Of a DNA stretch of 64,000 nucleotides, positions 55,203 through 64,000 are shown piece after piece; the first letter of the stretch is position 1, and every line of letters begins with the position of its first letter. Origin of the DNA: Rothia endophytica (lineage in GTDB: Bacteria > Actinomycetota > Actinomycetes > Actinomycetales > Micrococcaceae); NCBI RefSeq assembly GCF_928381505.1, contig NZ_CAKMSJ010000002.1:124001-188000 (forward strand), given 5' to 3'. The position numbers and the translations under genes are program-made. The notes under the pieces are model-generated. The model was not told where the DNA came from and made no database searches. It worked only from the letters and a program-made list of their open reading frames with translations.

Positions 55203-56816
55203 ATGGCTAATGCGCTTACCGAGATACCCTGGATTCGCGCCCTTGATAAATCTGGAGTGTCACACCTCACTTTAGTGGATGTTTTGAAACGTTCGCATGA
55301 GGCGGGGTTCTTTCTTGATAAAAATGTGCCAGGTTACGTCTTTGGGGCGCAGTTTAGGCTCTTACGGGATGTTCTAGCTGTGGTTCTACGCTTCCATCCG
55401 GATTACCAGCAAGGTGAAGAGCAGGACCTCTCAGAAGACCTCCTAGCCGATGGCGTCCCCGAAATGGCTCTCGAAAAAGGGCTTGAAAAGCTAGCCGCCT
55501 GTGCAGATATTTTTTCGGCAACTAACCCATTTCTGCAACGTCCAGTTGCTCCCATGGCTCACCCTAAAGACAGTGCCAGACTGTTGGAGGCCGGCAAGCA
55601 ACCGGTCAAAAAGTTGCTACCTGCTATGCCCTCTGACCAGGGCGAAGACTTCTGGAACCTCTCGGTAGCGCAAGGGGAAACGCTAGACCTGCCTCAGGCA
55701 GTGCTACATCTCGCCATTCATCATCACTACTCCATGGCGGGTAATAATACCTATGATGGTTTCAAATGTGCCATGGGCGCTCCCGGTGTCCGTTTCCTTG
55801 GCAAAGGGTTTGCCGCCACTGAGATTTTCTGGGGAGGGGAGAGTTTGCTTGAATCACTGTTGCAAAGCCTCCCTAAGAGCTGGGTAGAAGGTGATGGTTT
55901 GCCTGCCTGGTGTGACCGAGAGGGTAAAACAACTCTTCGGTCAGATGGTAGTGAGCACCCCCTATGGCGCGGGACCTGGAGCTCTAACACGGCTGCCTGT
56001 CACTGGGAAGAGAGGCAACTGACCGGCGTCCGTATTGGTGGTGCACCTGATACCTGGTTCTTACCGACCATGGGCACGACGAAAGAAAGCCAGAAAGCCT
56101 GGTGGGACCAGCGCAATACCGAAGACCTCATGTATCTCTACATCCCCAATCAGCAGGGCGAACAGAAGGCACAGCGCGTTGACTTCGGTCGCGACGCTAC
56201 GGACCTAGCTGTTGAATGGGCTGCAGAATCAAAGGTTGAGAAAGCAAAACTTCACAAGGCAGCAGCTTTCTTCTCCAAAGACTACGCTCCGCTGAACTTT
56301 ATCCGCCACCAGATTGAGGGCACAGCTTCCTCCCCCAGCATTCGCGCCACCCAGGTCTATACCCCTGATCCTCAACGCTGGGTCTTTGACGCAAGCGAAG
56401 GGCTACAGGAGCGTATTGTTCAAAGAGCAACCCTGATTAGAGACCTACACAGCCTGGTCTGCTCACCCTTCCGACGTAAAAACGAAAACGACAAAAAGCG
56501 TGAGTTAGAAGGTAAAACAGTGGCTGTTTTAGAAACTCTAGAAGACCTAAAAAATGATGCTTCTGCCAGCTTCTGGCGTGAAATTACGCCCGTCTATATC
56601 GATCTGATTCACCAAAATACCACTGAAGATGAAGTCATCTCCCAAGACACCAGGGCAGATACTTTCGCGGCCGCTATACGCGCCTTCGATGTGGTGACCC
56701 TTGCCTATAAAAATCAAGACAGAGCCCAGTTTGAATTTGTGCGGGGCAGCCTGGAATCACGCTTACGATGGCGCTTGCGCACCGTAGCAGATACTTCAGA
56801 GAAAGAAGGAAGTTAA
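55203..56816 (+). CDS. cse1: Cascade large subunit Cse1 (Cas8e, CasA)
   Basis: The PAM-recognising large subunit of type I-E Cascade, 537 aa. The N-terminal ANALTEIPWIRALDKSG and VDVLKRSHE, then RLLRDVLAVVLRFH, correspond to the family start; the NPFLQ segment, the AVLHLAIHHHYSMAG region and the GAPGVRFLGK stretch follow. The C-terminal third forms the expected helical bundle. The second of two adjacent ATGs (55203) is preferred because AAAGGAGG is 5 nt before it and too close to the first. Its stop overlaps the cse2 ATG. It is first gene of the plus-strand Cascade operon. Confidence 0.94.
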   Translation: MANALTEIPWIRALDKSGVSHLTLVDVLKRSHEAGFFLDKNVPGYVFGAQFRLLRDVLAVVLRFHPDYQQGEEQDLSEDLLADGVPEMALEKGLEKLAACADIFSATNPFLQRPVAPMAHPKDSARLLEAGKQPVKKLLPAMPSDQGEDFWNLSVAQGETLDLPQAVLHLAIHHHYSMAGNNTYDGFKCAMGAPGVRFLGKGFAATEIFWGGESLLESLLQSLPKSWVEGDGLPAWCDREGKTTLRSDGSEHPLWRGTWSSNTAACHWEERQLTGVRIGGAPDTWFLPTMGTTKESQKAWWDQRNTEDLMYLYIPNQQGEQKAQRVDFGRDATDLAVEWAAESKVEKAKLHKAAAFFSKDYAPLNFIRHQIEGTASSPSIRATQVYTPDPQRWVFDASEGLQERIVQRATLIRDLHSLVCSPFRRKNENDKKRELEGKTVAVLETLEDLKNDASASFWREITPVYIDLIHQNTTEDEVISQDTRADTFAAAIRAFDVVTLAYKNQDRAQFEFVRGSLESRLRWRLRTVADTSEKEGS

Positions 56817-57439
56817 TGAGTGAAAAAGCAGCTCTGCCGTGGGAAACTCTGATAGGCACAGTCAACAGATGGAGGTCAGACAGAGTCTCCTTTACCAGGG
56901 AGCTAGCGGCAGTTCGCAAGGGTGCGACGGCTACCACTGAACACTATGCCTACCCCTACATCCTGCCCTATACCCAGGGGCTCCGCAAAGACCAGCAAAC
57001 GGCTCTTCTACGGTTGGTCGCTATGCTCGCCGAATATCCCGATATTCCCGTTTATAAAAGCTCAGGGCAGAACGGTGTGCGCCCAACCTTTGGCAGATGG
57101 TGTTACCAGCTTACCTGCGTACTAGCCGGCAAGAAAGGCGGTGACCAACCCCGTCCTGGTGACTCTGGCGATCTTGTGGGACAACGCCTAGCCTACCTGC
57201 ATACTCAAACCTTGGAAGAAGCGATGCAGAGCATCCGCAGACTCCTCTCCCTAGCCAACTCATCAAAGAACGCTCCTGCCTTAGATATTTATGGGCTGGC
57301 CCGCCTTGCCCTCTACTGGGGTAACGGTCTCTCACCTCAATCCCAAGAGACCCGCCAGCAGATTCTGCGGGACTACTATTCAGCTTTCATCTACCGTGCC
57401 AACGACGACGCTTCCACTACTGACCCTAAAGAAGATTAG
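56816..57439 (+). CDS. cse2: Cascade small subunit Cse2 (CasB)
   Basis: The belly subunit that stabilises the crRNA-DNA hybrid in Cascade; two copies per complex. The 207-aa protein has the family pattern of Arg-rich helices (RELAAVRKGATATTEHYAYPYI, then PTFGRWCYQL and RLLSLANSSKNAPALDIYGLARLALYWG). The ATG at 56816 overlaps the cse1 stop (TAATG), indicating coupling; a longer frame from 56768 lies inside cse1. About 9 bp separate it from cas7e. Confidence 0.93.
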   Translation: MSEKAALPWETLIGTVNRWRSDRVSFTRELAAVRKGATATTEHYAYPYILPYTQGLRKDQQTALLRLVAMLAEYPDIPVYKSSGQNGVRPTFGRWCYQLTCVLAGKKGGDQPRPGDSGDLVGQRLAYLHTQTLEEAMQSIRRLLSLANSSKNAPALDIYGLARLALYWGNGLSPQSQETRQQILRDYYSAFIYRANDDASTTDPKED

Positions 57440-57448
57440 GAGACCACC

Positions 57449-58501
57449 GTGTCAAACCATCTCACCATTAGCATCCTGACCTCCGTACCATATTCCAACC
57501 TCAACCGGGACGATAACGGGACCCCCAAACGGGTTACCGTAGGCGGTGCCCTGCGCGCCCTGCACTCTTCTCAATCCGTTAAGCGCGGAATCCGTGTAGC
57601 CTACGAAAACAGCTCTTTGGACCGCTCGGTCCGTTCGGGTAACCTGGTCGGGGAGGTCGTGGCGAAGTCGCTGGAGATGAGCCCCGATGCAGATGAAAAG
57701 GCAATTACCAAAGTGGCCAAGAATCTGATCGGCACCCTAACTAAGCAAGACAGCTCGGCAGAAGGATCAGAACGTTCGGCCTGGTTGAGCGAAGAAGAAA
57801 TCACCGCCGCAGCCACCACCGTTCTCAACGGAACCGATGAGGACTTTATGGCAGAGGGTAAGACCGGGTCACTAGCTATCGCTGCTTTTGGGCGTATGTT
57901 CGCGAACGCACCTAAGAAGGGTACAGAAGCAGCGCTGAGTGTCTCACCCGGCATCACCACTCACGCCGCCACCATCGAAACGGACTATTTCTCAACAGTG
58001 GATGACGTACGTGAACGCAATAGGGATACCGGTGCAACCTTTCTGGGTATCTCCCAGTACACCAATGGTATCTTCTACCGCACCATCAGTATTGATCGTG
58101 CCCAACTCAAGGAAAGCTGGAGCGGATTCGACCTCGAAAGCTCAACCGGTAACCTTCGGGACCTCATTACCGCAATTATCTACGGTCTGCCCCGCGGTAA
58201 AGAAAACAGCACTGCTCCCTACGTCCAGCCCGCTCTGGTCTTGGCAGAAGAGCAGCAGTACCGTACCGCCTATGACTTTGAGACTCCGGTACCTAATAGC
58301 AAGGACGGCGGCTACCTACCCACCAGCATCGAGCGTTTAGCACAGCAGTACGATGCAGCCCGCCGTTTTGACCCCGATAACTTTGGTCCTCTAGAAGCCT
58401 TGACCGGTACCTACGCTGACCTCGACGGAAAGTTTGGCAACCTCAAAGCTACCTCTCTCAAAGAATTTGTGGATGCCGTTGTGGAATGGGTCCGCCAGTG
58501 A
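57449..58501 (+). CDS. cas7e: Cascade backbone subunit Cas7e (Cse4, CasC)
   Basis: Six copies of this RAMP-fold protein form the crRNA-binding filament. It is 350 aa and starts NHLTISILTSVPYSNLNRDDNGTPKRVTVGG, the I-E Cas7 N-terminus, with TVGGALRALHSSQSVKRGIR as the signature segment. IAAFGRMFA and the later GTGATFLGISQYTNGIFYR-like region agree with the family. The GTG start at 57449 is preceded by AGGAGA. It is 4-bp overlapped by cas5e at its stop. Confidence 0.95.
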   Translation: MSNHLTISILTSVPYSNLNRDDNGTPKRVTVGGALRALHSSQSVKRGIRVAYENSSLDRSVRSGNLVGEVVAKSLEMSPDADEKAITKVAKNLIGTLTKQDSSAEGSERSAWLSEEEITAAATTVLNGTDEDFMAEGKTGSLAIAAFGRMFANAPKKGTEAALSVSPGITTHAATIETDYFSTVDDVRERNRDTGATFLGISQYTNGIFYRTISIDRAQLKESWSGFDLESSTGNLRDLITAIIYGLPRGKENSTAPYVQPALVLAEEQQYRTAYDFETPVPNSKDGGYLPTSIERLAQQYDAARRFDPDNFGPLEALTGTYADLDGKFGNLKATSLKEFVDAVVEWVRQ

Positions 58502-59217
58502 CAGATTCCGTATACATCAGACTTGCTGGGCCTCTGCAGTCCTGGGCAGGGGCGACGGTAACGGGCAACATCGTGCGAACGGAAAGTCTGCCGACACCCA
58601 GCAGCATGCGAGGACTCTTAGCCGGCGCGCTGGGTTATAAACGAGGCGAATTTCCCGCCTGGTTAGATAAGGTGGAATTTACGGTGCGCGAAGAAAAACG
58701 TGTCACCTTCACCGACGATTTTCAGACCATCAACCCTAGAACCGGCGAAGAAAAGTTTCGCCGACGGATGTTGCTTGCTCAGGGCATGAAAGCCTCCAGT
58801 GCTAAGAACCTTATCTTTACCCCGGACGCCCAGGGTGGAACCTCCATCGTGAACCGTACCTATCTAGCAGACAGTGAGTTTCTAGTACGTATCACGGCTG
58901 AAGGGTACACCGAAGAGATAGACGCAGCTCTGCGCAGCCCGCGCTTCTCAACTTATCTGGGACGTAAGGCGTTTCCGGCGGTTTTTCCCTTCTATCTGGG
59001 GGTCGGGAACTCGGAGCTGATTAACCAACTTCCAGCCATTTCCCAGAAGAAGGGTGAGGAACACCGCCGGGTTACCCTTCATGCCTTTGTACAGGATCTG
59101 AGCCTCACACCCGTTTCCCAGTACGTTCCAGCCGTCCAAGACCGTGATGCTTGGCTAGAAGCTGTAGCAAAGGTTCTGAAACTGCGCAAAACTGTTCGCA
59201 CTACAAATTCAAGATAA
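58498..59217 (+). CDS. cas5e: Cascade subunit Cas5e (CasD)
   Basis: The RAMP-family subunit that caps the 5' handle of crRNA in Cascade. The 239-aa protein has the characteristic IRLAGPLQSWAGATVTG near the N-terminus, then TESLPTPSSMRGLLAGALGYKRGE, and the Gly-rich YLGRKAFPA region near residue 160. The GTG at 58498 overlaps the cas7e stop by GTGA; an ATG at 58486 inside cas7e is a less likely start. It is the last cas gene of the plus-strand operon. cas6e, which normally follows here, is missing from this position. Confidence 0.93.
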   Translation: MTDSVYIRLAGPLQSWAGATVTGNIVRTESLPTPSSMRGLLAGALGYKRGEFPAWLDKVEFTVREEKRVTFTDDFQTINPRTGEEKFRRRMLLAQGMKASSAKNLIFTPDAQGGTSIVNRTYLADSEFLVRITAEGYTEEIDAALRSPRFSTYLGRKAFPAVFPFYLGVGNSELINQLPAISQKKGEEHRRVTLHAFVQDLSLTPVSQYVPAVQDRDAWLEAVAKVLKLRKTVRTTNSR

Positions 59218-59221
59218 AATT

Positions 59222-59276
59222 GAGGATGACCGTTTTGGCTTATAAAACAGGAATGTAAGTCAAAGCGGTCTTCCTC
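59222..59276 (+). terminator. Stem-loop at the end of the Cascade operon
   Basis: A 16-bp stem (59222-59237 with 59261-59276) containing one mismatch and one G-U pair encloses a 23-nt loop, 4 bp after the cas5e stop. No long U-tract follows, so it may be a terminator or a processing stem. Confidence 0.55.
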
Positions 59277-59300
59277 ATCTCAGTTGCCCAGGAGGCACCC

Positions 59301-62114
59301 GTGACTGAAACCAACGATGTTTTCACCCCAGCAGACCCCAACAGCCCCACTACAGCTGAAATCCCTTTTATCTACCCGGCACACTGGGAAGCGGACGTCG
59401 TGCTCCGCGACGGCGCAACAGCTCACCTGCGTCCTGTGGTCCCCACCGATCGGGCAGCCCTTGAAAAGATGTACGCGGGCCAGTCAGAACGCACCATTTA
59501 CCTGCGTTTCTTTGCCCACAAGCCCACCCTCAGCGACAAAGAACTCACCCGTTTCACCACCGTGGATCACAAGGACCGAGTTGCGTTTGTCATCATGCTA
59601 GACGGCGAAATGATCGGTATCGGCCGCTACGACCGTGCCACCGACCCCACAGAAGCTGAAGTCGCCTTCATGATTTCAGACGCCCACCAGGGCCGCGGAA
59701 TCGGCTCCATTCTGCTAGAACACCTCGCCGCTGCCGCCAACGAAAAAGGAATCGAGCGGTTCAGCGCCGAAGTGCTCCCACAGAACCGTAAAATGCTCAA
59801 CGTCTTCACCGATGCAGGCTACGAGCTAGCCCGCGAATTTGATGATGGCCTGGTTGCCGTGCACTTCAACATTGACCCCACTGATCGCTCCCGTGGTGTG
59901 ATGGAGGCTCGTGAGCACCGCGCCGAGGCAAAATCAATTGCCGAACTACTGGCCCCCGAAGTGATTGTGGTGATGGGTACGGCGGATGCCTGGGAAAACA
60001 ACGGCCATAAGGTTATTCGTACCATTCGTGAAGGAGGCTTCACCGGCAAACTTTACGGCTACAACAGCGCCGGGACAGCTGCCGGGGAAACCCCAGTCGT
60101 TACTGACCTCACCCAGATTGAAGAACGCATTGACCTAGCAATCATTGCCGTGCCTATTACTGAGGTTGCTGCAGCTGTTGAGTCCGCGGGTCAAGCGGGA
60201 GCCCGCGGCGTCCTGATTTACACCACCGGTTTTGCCGATGACGGCGCTCGCGGGCGTGCCCGCCAAAAAGCCCTGGTCAAAACTGCCCGTAGTTTTGGTA
60301 TGAGGGTCATTGGCCCGGCGTCCTTCGGCGTGCTCAACAATGACCCTGCTGTGAAACTGGATGCCACCATCAGCACCTACGACCCGGCCCCGGGCGCGCT
60401 GGGCCTTTTTAGCCAATCCTCAGCCATTGGCGCTATGTTCTCTAACTCTGCTGTACGCCGCAATATCGGGGTTTCCTCCCTGATTTCAGCGGGTAACCGG
60501 GCAGATGTCTCGGGCAATGACATCATGCAGTACTGGGAAGATGACAGCGCCACCAAGGTCTGCGCCCTCTATCTTGAATCTATTGGCAACCCCCGTAAGT
60601 TCAGCCGCATCGCCCGCCGGCTTTCGCGCGTCAAACCCGTGCTGGTGGCAAAGAACGCGGTGACCGGGCAGCAGCTACCTCCGGGGCACTCAGGGCGAAC
60701 CTCCATCGCCCCCACGCAGGCCATCGACGCTATGTTCCGTCAAGCAGGTGTGATTAGCGCCGAAACCTTCGACCAGATCCTCGATATCGCCCAGATTCTG
60801 GTCTCCCAACCCCTCCCTGCCGGCCGCCGCGTGGCACTGCTCTCCAACGCATCTGCCCTGGGGCAGATCATTGCGGACAAGGCTGCGGAACTAGGCATCG
60901 ATGTCCGCATCAACGAGTCCATGCTGCGCCTGACCGATGAGGGGCTAGATGGTCTTGAAGTGCTAGAAGAGGTTGCCACTGGAGCCTTAGAAGCATCAGA
61001 TATTGATGCGGTCGTAGGAGTCTTCCTCACCGGTGAATCCATCGACCCCCGTGACGTTGCCCGGGTGCTCCTACGCGCCTCAGCAGCAACGGGTAAACCG
61101 GCAATTGCCAGTTTCCCGGGCACGGTGACCTTTGAACAGTCGCTACGCGGCATCTGGCAGGATGAAACCGCCAACTACCCAGCACCGGGTCAGACCGAAA
61201 GTCAGGGAGCCGAACCCACCGGTGAAGAAGCCACCCGTCTCATGCAAACACTGGGTTTGCCCTGCTACGAGTCACCCGGTGCCTCCATCAAATCCTTGGC
61301 CGCAGTCATGGACTACGTAGAGTGGCGGGCTAAAGAAACTGGTGTAGCTGCCCAACCTGAAGGCGTGAGCCCCAAAGCTGCACTCGCCGAAATTACTGCC
61401 CATATGGGGGACGTTACCGGCGAGAATCTGATTGAACTCGATGCAGAATCAACCCAGGCAATTTTGGGCCACTACGGCATTGACCTGCTCCCCGAGTACG
61501 GTTTCTCCACCCCAGAACAAGCACACCGTGCCGTGCAAGAAATTGGTGGCTACCCGGTCGTCCTCAAAACCACCGACCCCTTCCTGCGACACCGCATTGA
61601 CCTGGGCGGGGTACGTCTGGGCATCGAAAGCGACGCGGAACTGGAGCGTGAAATCGTTCAGATGCACCGTGCTCTTGAACCCTACGGAACCTTCGATTTG
61701 AGCGTTCAAGAGCAGGTGCAAGCGGGGCAGACCGCCGTACTCACTGCCATAGAAGACCCCCTGATGGGGCCGGTTGTATCCTTCGGTATGGCTGGGGACG
61801 CCACCAGCCTGCTCGATGACTGGGCCCACCGTGTCCCGCCGCTTACCGAACGTGATGTCTACAAGATGGTGCGCTCACCCAAGGCAGCAGCAAAATTGCT
61901 GGGTGAAGCGGACCTACCGGCGGTCCGTATTGACCTGCTCGAAGACCTCTGCGCCCGGGTAGCCCTGCTCAAAGACAACCACCCCGAAATTGCCTACCTG
62001 GAGCTCAACCCCATCCTGGTATCTCAGGAAACCATGACCGTGGTAGGTGCCCGGCTCAAACTGGGCAACCCCCAGCAACGTACCGATTCCGCCCGCAGAA
62101 CTATGAGCAGTTAG
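59301..62114 (+). CDS. GNAT acetyltransferase fused to ADP-forming acyl-CoA synthetase domains (Pat-like)
   Basis: This 937-aa protein has an N-terminal GNAT domain (about residues 35-190) with the acetyl-CoA loop ISDAHQGRGIGSILLEHL and DGEMIGIGRYD. It is followed by NDP-forming acyl-CoA synthetase subdomains: a CoA-binding Rossmann part with VVMGTADAWENNG, a succinyl-CoA-ligase-like part with SFGVLNND, SAGNRADVSGNDIMQYW and PPGHSGRTS, and a C-terminal ATP-grasp-like part. This arrangement matches bacterial protein lysine acetyltransferases of the Pat/PatZ group in reversed domain order. Acetyl-CoA-dependent protein acetylation is a likely but unproven role. GTG start with CAGGAGG 6 nt upstream. 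It bounds the CRISPR island on the right. Confidence 0.9.
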   Translation: MTETNDVFTPADPNSPTTAEIPFIYPAHWEADVVLRDGATAHLRPVVPTDRAALEKMYAGQSERTIYLRFFAHKPTLSDKELTRFTTVDHKDRVAFVIMLDGEMIGIGRYDRATDPTEAEVAFMISDAHQGRGIGSILLEHLAAAANEKGIERFSAEVLPQNRKMLNVFTDAGYELAREFDDGLVAVHFNIDPTDRSRGVMEAREHRAEAKSIAELLAPEVIVVMGTADAWENNGHKVIRTIREGGFTGKLYGYNSAGTAAGETPVVTDLTQIEERIDLAIIAVPITEVAAAVESAGQAGARGVLIYTTGFADDGARGRARQKALVKTARSFGMRVIGPASFGVLNNDPAVKLDATISTYDPAPGALGLFSQSSAIGAMFSNSAVRRNIGVSSLISAGNRADVSGNDIMQYWEDDSATKVCALYLESIGNPRKFSRIARRLSRVKPVLVAKNAVTGQQLPPGHSGRTSIAPTQAIDAMFRQAGVISAETFDQILDIAQILVSQPLPAGRRVALLSNASALGQIIADKAAELGIDVRINESMLRLTDEGLDGLEVLEEVATGALEASDIDAVVGVFLTGESIDPRDVARVLLRASAATGKPAIASFPGTVTFEQSLRGIWQDETANYPAPGQTESQGAEPTGEEATRLMQTLGLPCYESPGASIKSLAAVMDYVEWRAKETGVAAQPEGVSPKAALAEITAHMGDVTGENLIELDAESTQAILGHYGIDLLPEYGFSTPEQAHRAVQEIGGYPVVLKTTDPFLRHRIDLGGVRLGIESDAELEREIVQMHRALEPYGTFDLSVQEQVQAGQTAVLTAIEDPLMGPVVSFGMAGDATSLLDDWAHRVPPLTERDVYKMVRSPKAAAKLLGEADLPAVRIDLLEDLCARVALLKDNHPEIAYLELNPILVSQETMTVVGARLKLGNPQQRTDSARRTMSS

Positions 62115-62182
62115 CCCCAAGAACCTACCTGCCTCTAAAATGTAAGGGAGCAAGAGACAACCCACTACCTTCAGGAGTAGAC

Positions 62183-62773
62183 GTGAGTGTAGATACCAGC
62201 CCGCGCCAGCGCATGATTGCCGATATCCAGAACGCAAGCTTCTACCCGGAGCTGGTGCTCGATACGATCGATGAGGCGCTGGCGGGTCTTGAACCTACCA
62301 CTCACATGGTGCAGGTAGAAACTCACTTTGACCAGAACGAGGTTCACCGGCACATCACCGCTCTGGTCCTGGCCGGCGAATTTCTACTGGTGGCGCATTT
62401 GGATGACCAAAACTTAGATGAACAGGGGCAGCAGGTGGTCGCCCACGTGTCGACTGAGACCCTGCACGTCTCAAAAATCTCAACCTTCACGGTTAGCTAC
62501 GCTTACCCCCAGCCGCAGAGCTACACTCCTGGTGCCCCCGTCAGTGAGGTTTCCATGCTGCTCTGCTGGACCGGCTCCCAGCGTCTTGACCTGCAACCGG
62601 CTGAGTGCCCTGACCCGTCCTGCGATGCTGACCACGGGATGACCGGCTTGGCACCGCGAGAGGACATCCTGGTGCGAATTAGTGCGGGGGCCGATGGCGA
62701 CCAGCAGACCCAGCAGGCACGTACTTTTGCCCGGGCTTTGCGAGCTGCCCATCTGCAGGCAGGCAGCAAGTAG
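62183..62773 (+). CDS. DUF5998 family protein
   Basis: A 196-aa protein of the actinobacterial DUF5998 family. It starts VDTSPRQRMIADIQNASFYPELVLDTIDEALAG and continues with the conserved HMVQVETHFDQNEVHRHITALVL, HLDD and the C-terminal DPSCDADHGMTG, a Cys-containing stretch. Function is unknown. The GTG at 62183 is preceded by AGGAG. It is followed after only 5 bp by the phosphodiesterase gene, so both probably form an operon downstream of the GNAT-ACS gene. Confidence 0.85.
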   Translation: MSVDTSPRQRMIADIQNASFYPELVLDTIDEALAGLEPTTHMVQVETHFDQNEVHRHITALVLAGEFLLVAHLDDQNLDEQGQQVVAHVSTETLHVSKISTFTVSYAYPQPQSYTPGAPVSEVSMLLCWTGSQRLDLQPAECPDPSCDADHGMTGLAPREDILVRISAGADGDQQTQQARTFARALRAAHLQAGSK

Positions 62774-62778
62774 GAGAT

Positions 62779-64000
62779 ATGAAAGATTATTGCGGAAACG
62801 AACTCCCGGCACCCCCGGCCTACGGCGCCAACACGGTAGCCGATCTCTTTGAGTCAGCCGGCACGCTCACAGCCCAGGGGAGTCTGACCCCTGAACCCCA
62901 CCCCATCTACGGAGCTGGACGGCATGACCTGCTGGGGCTAGCGGCGCGAATTGAAAAAGCCGGCGGCAAACCCAACACCTACCGCAGTGTTTGCGTGGTC
63001 ATGGTGGACGGGCTGGGGGAGAGCCTGCTACGAACCTACGGCTCTTATGCACCCTTCCTCAAAAATGCCACGAGCCTGGGGCCCTTGCACTCGGCGGTTC
63101 CCTCAACCACCGTTGCCTCCCTCACCAGCCTGGGCACGTCCTCACCTCCCGGCTATCACGGCATGGCTGGCTACGAACTTAAAAACCCGGAGACCGGGCA
63201 AGTGATGAACCAGCTATCAGGCTGGGATAAGACGGTAGACCCGCACATCTGGCAGCCTCACCCCACCGTCTTTGAACGCTACGAAAAACACCTGGACGTT
63301 GCCACCGTCTCGCTGAGCAAGTATGCAGGCACCGGCCTCAGCGAAGCCGGCCTACGCGGCGGGCGCTTTGTGCATGCCCAGGGCTACGCTGCCCGCACCA
63401 CCCTGGCTGCCAGCCTGCTCTCATCGCGGAAGCCGTCACTGGTTTACCTCTACTGGGGTGAACTAGACCAAGCCGGGCACAAGTACGGGGCACACTCCCA
63501 GCAGTGGTTGGAGCAGCTGGAAGAACTGAACTTAGCGCTCAAGAACCTAGCCAAACGGCTGCCCCCGCACGTCCTCCTTCTGGTCACAGCCGACCACGGA
63601 ATGGTCGATGTTGAGCCGACCAACCGCTACGACTACTCCCAGGATTCTGCCCTATTAGAAAATATCGAGCTGACCGCTGGTGAACCACGCATGGTGCAGC
63701 TGCACCTCAAAGACACAAGCACCGCCGCTAAAGAGGCGACCATGCAGCGCTGGGCGGACGCCTGGGGCCAGCAGGCCTGGATCTTCGACACCGAAGAAGC
63801 CTTCGACGGCGGGTACTTTGGTGCTCACGTCACCGAAACAGCCCGCGCTCGCATCGGTGAAGTGCTGGTAGCTGCTCGTGAACCGGTGGCTCTCTATGAT
63901 ATGCGCCATTACAAACCCCACGCCCTGAACATGGTAGGTCAGCATGGATCACTCACAGCAGAGGAAACCCAAGTTCCCCTGCTGATGCTGCCAACCGGAT
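62779..64000 (+). CDS. Alkaline-phosphatase-superfamily phosphodiesterase / nucleotide pyrophosphatase (partial, 3' end outside window)
   Basis: The open frame starts at the ATG at 62779 (TAGGAGA just upstream) and runs 407 codons to the window edge. The alkaline-phosphatase fold metal sites are visible: VVMVDGLGES near residue 74, the nucleophile Thr region HSAVPSTTVASLTSLGTSSP near residue 110, TADHGMVD near residue 272 and NMVGQHGSLT near residue 385. This places it among type I phosphodiesterases/nucleotide pyrophosphatases. No signal peptide is evident, so a cytoplasmic location is likely. Substrate unknown; its partner DUF5998 gives no clue. Confidence 0.85.
   Translation, partial: MKDYCGNELPAPPAYGANTVADLFESAGTLTAQGSLTPEPHPIYGAGRHDLLGLAARIEKAGGKPNTYRSVCVVMVDGLGESLLRTYGSYAPFLKNATSLGPLHSAVPSTTVASLTSLGTSSPPGYHGMAGYELKNPETGQVMNQLSGWDKTVDPHIWQPHPTVFERYEKHLDVATVSLSKYAGTGLSEAGLRGGRFVHAQGYAARTTLAASLLSSRKPSLVYLYWGELDQAGHKYGAHSQQWLEQLEELNLALKNLAKRLPPHVLLLVTADHGMVDVEPTNRYDYSQDSALLENIELTAGEPRMVQLHLKDTSTAAKEATMQRWADAWGQQAWIFDTEEAFDGGYFGAHVTETARARIGEVLVAAREPVALYDMRHYKPHALNMVGQHGSLTAEETQVPLLMLPTG

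Noticed and set aside
44011..59300. tRNA-Lys as an attachment site for an integrated CRISPR island
   Set aside because: No copy of the tRNA 3' end is found at the right border and no integrase gene is present, so adjacency alone is not evidence.

Overview
The window comes from a mid-to-high-GC actinobacterium. The best guess is Micrococcaceae, and Rothia or a close relative in particular. This rests on gene content: the panB / glnA2 / glnE neighbourhood, glnA beside an RDD protein, DUF4191-lipA-lipB, sigA beside a DUF7455-type zinc protein, a topoisomerase IV pair, and fused CydDC. No species call can be made from the sequence alone.

Positions 1-43,500 are mostly core metabolism and housekeeping. 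In order they hold glycogen phosphorylase (partial), polyphosphate glucokinase and methionine aminopeptidase; panB; the nitrogen block glnA2-glnE; a GNAT protein, acetolactate decarboxylase and the main glnA with a GlnR-type operator; membrane proteins (RDD and a DedA-like protein); a VOC protein and DUF4191; lipoate synthesis (lipA, lipB), then the lipoylated E2 (sucB) and E3 (lpdA) of the 2-oxoacid dehydrogenases; a pseudokinase; pepA; PAC2 and DUF4192 proteins; the primary sigma factor, whose 3' end is duplicated; topoisomerase IV parE; malate dehydrogenase; the cytochrome bd locus cydA-cydB-cydDC; and parC. Strong intrinsic terminators separate many of these units.

Positions 44,000-59,300 are a complete type I-E CRISPR-Cas island between a tRNA-Lys gene and a GNAT/acyl-CoA-synthetase fusion gene. 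The array has 101 repeats and 100 spacers in 6.1 kb. It is almost perfectly periodic at 61 bp, with a single anomalous 21-nt spacer. Repeat orientation and the position of degenerate repeats put the leader at the high-coordinate end, next to cas2. The cas genes are split into two divergent operons: cas6e-cas3-cas1-cas2-array on the minus strand and cse1-cse2-cas7e-cas5e on the plus strand. The roughly 250-bp intergenic region between them holds a single degenerate CRISPR repeat that keeps the stem and most of the crRNA handle. A 4-codon AUG-AUA minigene with its own Shine-Dalgarno lies before cse1. This resembles the CreR/CreA type of crRNA-like regulators of cas genes and is the most interesting element in the window.

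Positions 59,300-64,000 return to chromosomal genes: the GNAT-ACS fusion protein, a DUF5998 protein and a partial nucleotide-pyrophosphatase/phosphodiesterase family protein.
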